64,000 bases of DNA from Haliotis asinina (taxonomy: Eukaryota > Mollusca > Gastropoda > Lepetellida > Haliotidae), in NCBI RefSeq assembly GCF_037392515.1, contig NC_090295.1:25646501-25710500 (forward strand). Direction: 5' to 3'. A program made the position numbers and the translations under genes. Of this stretch, positions 60,281 through 64,000 are shown piece after piece. The notes under the pieces were generated by a model, which saw only the letters and a list, made by a program, of their open reading frames with translations, searched no databases and was not told the origin of the DNA. The stretch's first letter is position 1. Every line of letters starts with the position of its first letter.

Positions 60281-62243
60281 CTAGCAACATATAGCACTTA
60301 CGGTTACCATGTGACGACCATCTGATATTTAAAGAAGTCTATACTATTTCATAAAGCTGTGCATGACCATTAATATTGTTACATCTAGGGGGATCTCATG
60401 GTGATTCCAAGTAACCCACACCTCGGAGGTCGGCTCATTGGCTCTCGCTGTCGGTTACCTGTTTGCCTGATGCAGCTGAGGAGGAATACTGCTGTCTCTG
60501 TCCATGCGAAGTCTTGGAGTAGACTTAATTTAGAATTAAATGATATGATATTGCTGTAGCGGGTTCTACTTTTAGCTGCGGCAGGTTACGATGATTCTCA
60601 CCAACTTAGTTAACAGTTAACTTCACCTATGAACGTGGGCAGCTGCAGTAGGCTACACCTATGTACGAACAGGAAACAGAGCAGAAGGAACAGAATAGTA
60701 CAACTACATTGCCAAAACTCACGTAAATGATTGTAACGGGTTGGGGTGGAAAACGTGATGGTCGGGATGTTTTATGGTTCTATCCCAACCGTCAGTTTCC
60801 AAGACATGTGTAAAACGGATTAAAAAATCTAACAAATAGAAAAAGTCAATGAAAATAGTTACTTGCTCTTGTTGGTATTTCTGTATACATTACAGTGGCA
60901 ATCTAAGGACAGTCAAACTGCAAGATGTAATTAAACTTTGCTAGAGTAACGGCTTGTCCTTCATGACGGTTCAGAATGCTATACAATGTTAGACTGGTCA
61001 TAAGGTCAATACCTGATTTTATGGACCCGCGAAAAGAAATATTTTTTCACTGGTCCTTAAAAAAGGTATTCACCAAATTTACCAGTCTATAATTGTTTTA
61101 TTAACTTTTTTTCTGAAAAAAAATTTCCATAAAGTAAGGCATGTGTATTTAGTCAAGAAAAGTAATTTTACTTTCACTACAAACCAATAACATTATGCCA
61201 ATAATACTGTGACATTTAAACAATAGAATGGCGTCATAACTTGACGTCATAGCTTAATGTTAGCTTAACTCTAGAAGTTAATACATATAATACATATTAT
61301 TATGTATATTATTATATTTTGGGTGCTCCCTGACTGGTATAGAGGCGGTCACGTGACCGTCGACAGAAAAGCACATTGAGTCCAACCCAGGTCCGACCAC
61401 ACGTCATATTGACTTGAGTCCTCGGTCAATACTGATTTTCACAGGATATAAGGACAGACATTGGCCTCATCACTAGTCTGTAAATGTATATTATTTCTGC
61501 TGCTTCTAGATTTGTAATTCCACAAGAATAATTATTGTTCGCAAAGACAGAACCAAGACTGCAGCACCCTATATGTTATTATGAGGTCTAATATACAACT
61601 CTAAGATGCCTAGGCAATTGTGATATTTACTAACAATTATCTCTGCCTGAAATGTCTGCAATTTACCCTGAGCCTGTTATGTCTCCAACTGCTTTAGAAC
61701 GAGTATGCGATATGTGACGTCATTCTACTTCCGATAACACATGAAACAGAAGACTCCGAACATTAGACCGAGAAGAATACAATCTATTAACATCCAAATA
61801 AGACGTGACGGATATAGTCATCCTAATACCACCTCCAGGAACATGTCTGCGTGAGTAGTCTTTAATACTAATTTGTATTTGAGTAGATTTAATGTATCAA
61901 GCAATCACTGAATCAACAAACCAAGTTTTGATGATGCAGTCACCCTAAGACCGAGGGACGATGCGAGCCAATAATAACTGTTAAATGCTGTACACAGAGC
62001 TCGACGGGCTGAGCATATTTTGGTCGGCCATTTTCATTTTATGATGTCACATGGGTGTCATCTTTTCTGTGACCTAATCACACATGGGTGTGTGACCTTT
62101 GTGTGACCTAATCGATTTTGACTGTTGAACCCTTAACCCACTGGTGTAAAGAATTGTACTCTGTGGATTCAGTGAAATAGGGTTAAAGTAGAATTATTTA
62201 TGAGTCATAAAACAAGGATTTGTACAATGAACAGTTGCTCATT
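60281..62243. other. No gene recognised (upstream part of the M13 gene)
   Basis: Presumably intron sequence upstream of the first visible M13 exon. No N-terminal M13 motif such as DPCxDFY was found. The stretch 61030-61330 is AT-rich. Confidence 0.4.
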
Positions 62244-62470
62244 AAGTGAGTGAATTGACTTTTATGCCATACTTAGTAATATTCCAGTTTTTTATGCAGT
62301 TTGTCTGTAAATACTCAAGTCTGGACCAGACAGTCCAGTGATCAAGGGCATGCGCCTCTAAGTGCACAATTAGAAACCGATGACATGTGTCAGCCATGCC
62401 TGACCACCTGATCCCATAAGTCGCCAATAAGCATGTGTAACTGAAGGTTAGTTGTAACCAGGACATTGAC
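62244..62470 (-). repeat. SINE (family A), diverged
   Basis: AAGTGAGTGAATTGACTTTTA, AATATTCCAGTTTTTTATGC and ACTCAAGTCTGGACCAGACA. Confidence 0.7.
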
Positions 62471-62599
62471 GGGTACAATACATCCTGAAACAAAAAAGAT
62501 ATACTGTTTTCATTTTGTATTAGCACCATTTCAAATGAGTAGAACTGAGAAAAGGCACGTCCAACAGTCTACTTTACATCTTTGGTTTCCCCGTCCGTC

Positions 62600-63450
62600 C
62601 TCACCACCCTGTCCTTCACTCTTCAGATAGGCTGCCTTCATCATCATCTTCAGTGACCTCCACCTATGCCTTACATATGTACAATTTGGGAAACACATCA
62701 TGATGCATAATATTTGTGTATTTAACTTCTGTTAATATTCCTTGCATCTTTGGATCCCACTGCACATGACACAGATAAGTAATAAATCGTGCATACATCT
62801 CATTAAATATGCTCCAGTTTAATTTCCTCTGTTTGGCTTGGATAATGTCCTCCTTTAAACCTCTTTCATGTACAACTGTCGTTTCTCATCCAAAAATTCT
62901 TTATTCAGCTCATGTCTTTGTGAATACACTTTGACTTATACTTCCATCATCCACTTCAGGACATTGTTCGTCATGTACATGTCTTTGTAAGTTATGGTTA
63001 TTGCTAAACGCTTGACCACAATAGTCACAGTCCACCAGAGGACGCAGTCTCTTCAAGTTGCAAATGGGGGAATTGTTGGGGGTTTTAGATCAACCAACAA
63101 GTGTCCATAAGGTTTCTGGGTAGCCCTTTGAAACAGATCCATTAAATGGACTGTGTTATCTGGATACATCAGATTGTTTATCGATAGGGTTGTTGAACAG
63201 TATAATGACGTTGTGTGGGATCCTTGCTGTAAGGATCTGGTTCAAGGCAATCACTGAGAGATTACGATGATCACTTCCTATTGTAAACAGATCTGTAATG
63301 CATGGATCTTTGCTCGCTGTTGACATTATGTCGTCAAGAACAACAACGTCCACAACACTACGCTTCAGCAAATGATCCTCTTCGAGATCAGAAGGAATCC
63401 CACACGTAGGGATAAACACGGCATATAAAACCATGTCCATTTTTCGGCAT
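62600..63450 (-). mobile_element. Polinton/Maverick fossil (ATPase and zinc-finger protein)
   Basis: The minus strand holds the C-terminal half of a packaging ATPase (63156-63440). A decayed frame with a C2H2-like pattern (CDYCGQAFSNNHNLQRHVHD, near 62970-63040) follows. Both are met together in Polinton-type elements. Broken and incomplete, with several breaks. Nothing shows whether it is related to the copies at 11-18 and 27-28 kb. Confidence 0.6.
63156..63440 (-). pseudogene. Polinton packaging ATPase trace, C-terminal half
   Basis: VVDVVVLDDIMSTASKD (Walker B region), ITDLFTIGSDHRNLSVIAL and NVIILFNNPIDKQSD follow the order of the family's ATPase. Fossil. Confidence 0.65.
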
Positions 63451-63573
63451 CGGGTACAGAGAGTTTGTATTGTGGATTATGCATGATGATAACAGGAGCA
63501 CCTTGGGAGTAATGAAGCTAGACTGCCCTCGTGACCCTTTATATAGATAAAATAGACCTTCAGCTTTTATGAC

Positions 63574-63948
63574 TTGGTATGGCTTCTAACATCACTAACA
63601 TTTTGTTTTTTGCATCGCCATACTTGCTCCACCTGCTGGAATGACAAATTAACCCTAAGATGTGCGCACCAAATGTATGCTATGGATGTCTTGCAACACC
63701 ACAACGTTGACTTACTGCTTTGGCCTGCAAATTCACCGGATCTCTACCCAACAGAGCATGTTTGGGACGAGAAGGATCGACGTCTACGCTGTCTTTCTCA
63801 TCCGCCAGATAACGTCCTTGAACTTGCAACAGAACGTAAGAGAATCTAGCGGGACATCCCACAAGCCTTCCTTGCACGTTCGATAGGCTCTATGCGTCGT
63901 CGATGCACTGCTGTTCTCAGCGCCGATGGTGGACATACCCGTTATTGA
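63574..63948 (+). pseudogene. Tc1/mariner-type transposase, C-terminal end
   Basis: LLLWPANSPDLYPTEHVWDE carries the last catalytic acidic residue region (SPDLxPxEHxWD). After a stop, translation continues as IPQAFLARSIGSMRRRCTAV and ADGGHTRY, the usual end of Tc1-like enzymes. The DDE core upstream of 63600 was not recognised, so this is a truncated relic. It cuts and pastes DNA at TA sites in living members. Confidence 0.75.
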
Positions 63949-64000
63949 GCTTGTGGCATGGCCGTTTGACCCGTCCTGCTTGTGGAAACGTGACGTCATT

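Overview
The window looks like nuclear DNA of a mollusc, most likely a gastropod of abalone (Haliotis) type. Genes are split by short GT-AG introns. Two related short interspersed repeats ending in ACTCACTCAC tails are scattered through it, together with a matching Nimb/I-like LINE, Polinton fossils and many minisatellites. The species assignment is an inference from repeat style, not from a marker gene.

Layout. 1-6968: a LINE with zinc-knuckle ORF1 and an endonuclease/RT/RNase H ORF2, frameshifted and split by a young 1.53-kb terminal-inverted-repeat DNA element. 9010-20109 (minus): a class A GPCR whose seven-helix exon is 9010-10250 and whose signal-peptide exon is probably 19935-20109. The intron between holds a composite of Polinton/Maverick fossils (about 11.1-18.4 kb). 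21769-39363 and 39771-45847 (both minus): two tandem ten-exon GH79 heparanase-like genes (481 and 478 codons) with matching exon phases, both keeping the two catalytic glutamates and both lacking most of the vertebrate heparanase linker. 49388-60280 (minus): sixteen 3' exons of an M13 (neprilysin/ECE-like) zinc metallopeptidase, including HExxH, GENIAD and the C-terminal CxxW. Its N-terminal exons lie outside the window or were not seen. 62.6-63.95 kb: another Polinton fossil and the end of a Tc1/mariner transposase.

All four host genes are on the minus strand. Their products would act at the cell surface or outside the cell: a peptide-type receptor, two matrix glycosidases and a peptidase. 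No common pathway is shown by the sequence.

The most unusual signal is that tandem repeats sit exactly on exon edges. A 62-bp unit carries the exon-9 end and splice donor of the second GH79 gene in four identical copies. A 54-60-bp unit carries the exon-6 acceptor of the first GH79 gene in about 20 copies. A 21-bp unit ends at an M13 acceptor. A 38-bp unit resembles the M13 stop-codon region. Exon models were derived by eye from reading frame, splice consensus and phase. Total lengths divide by three in every gene, but no transcript evidence was available.
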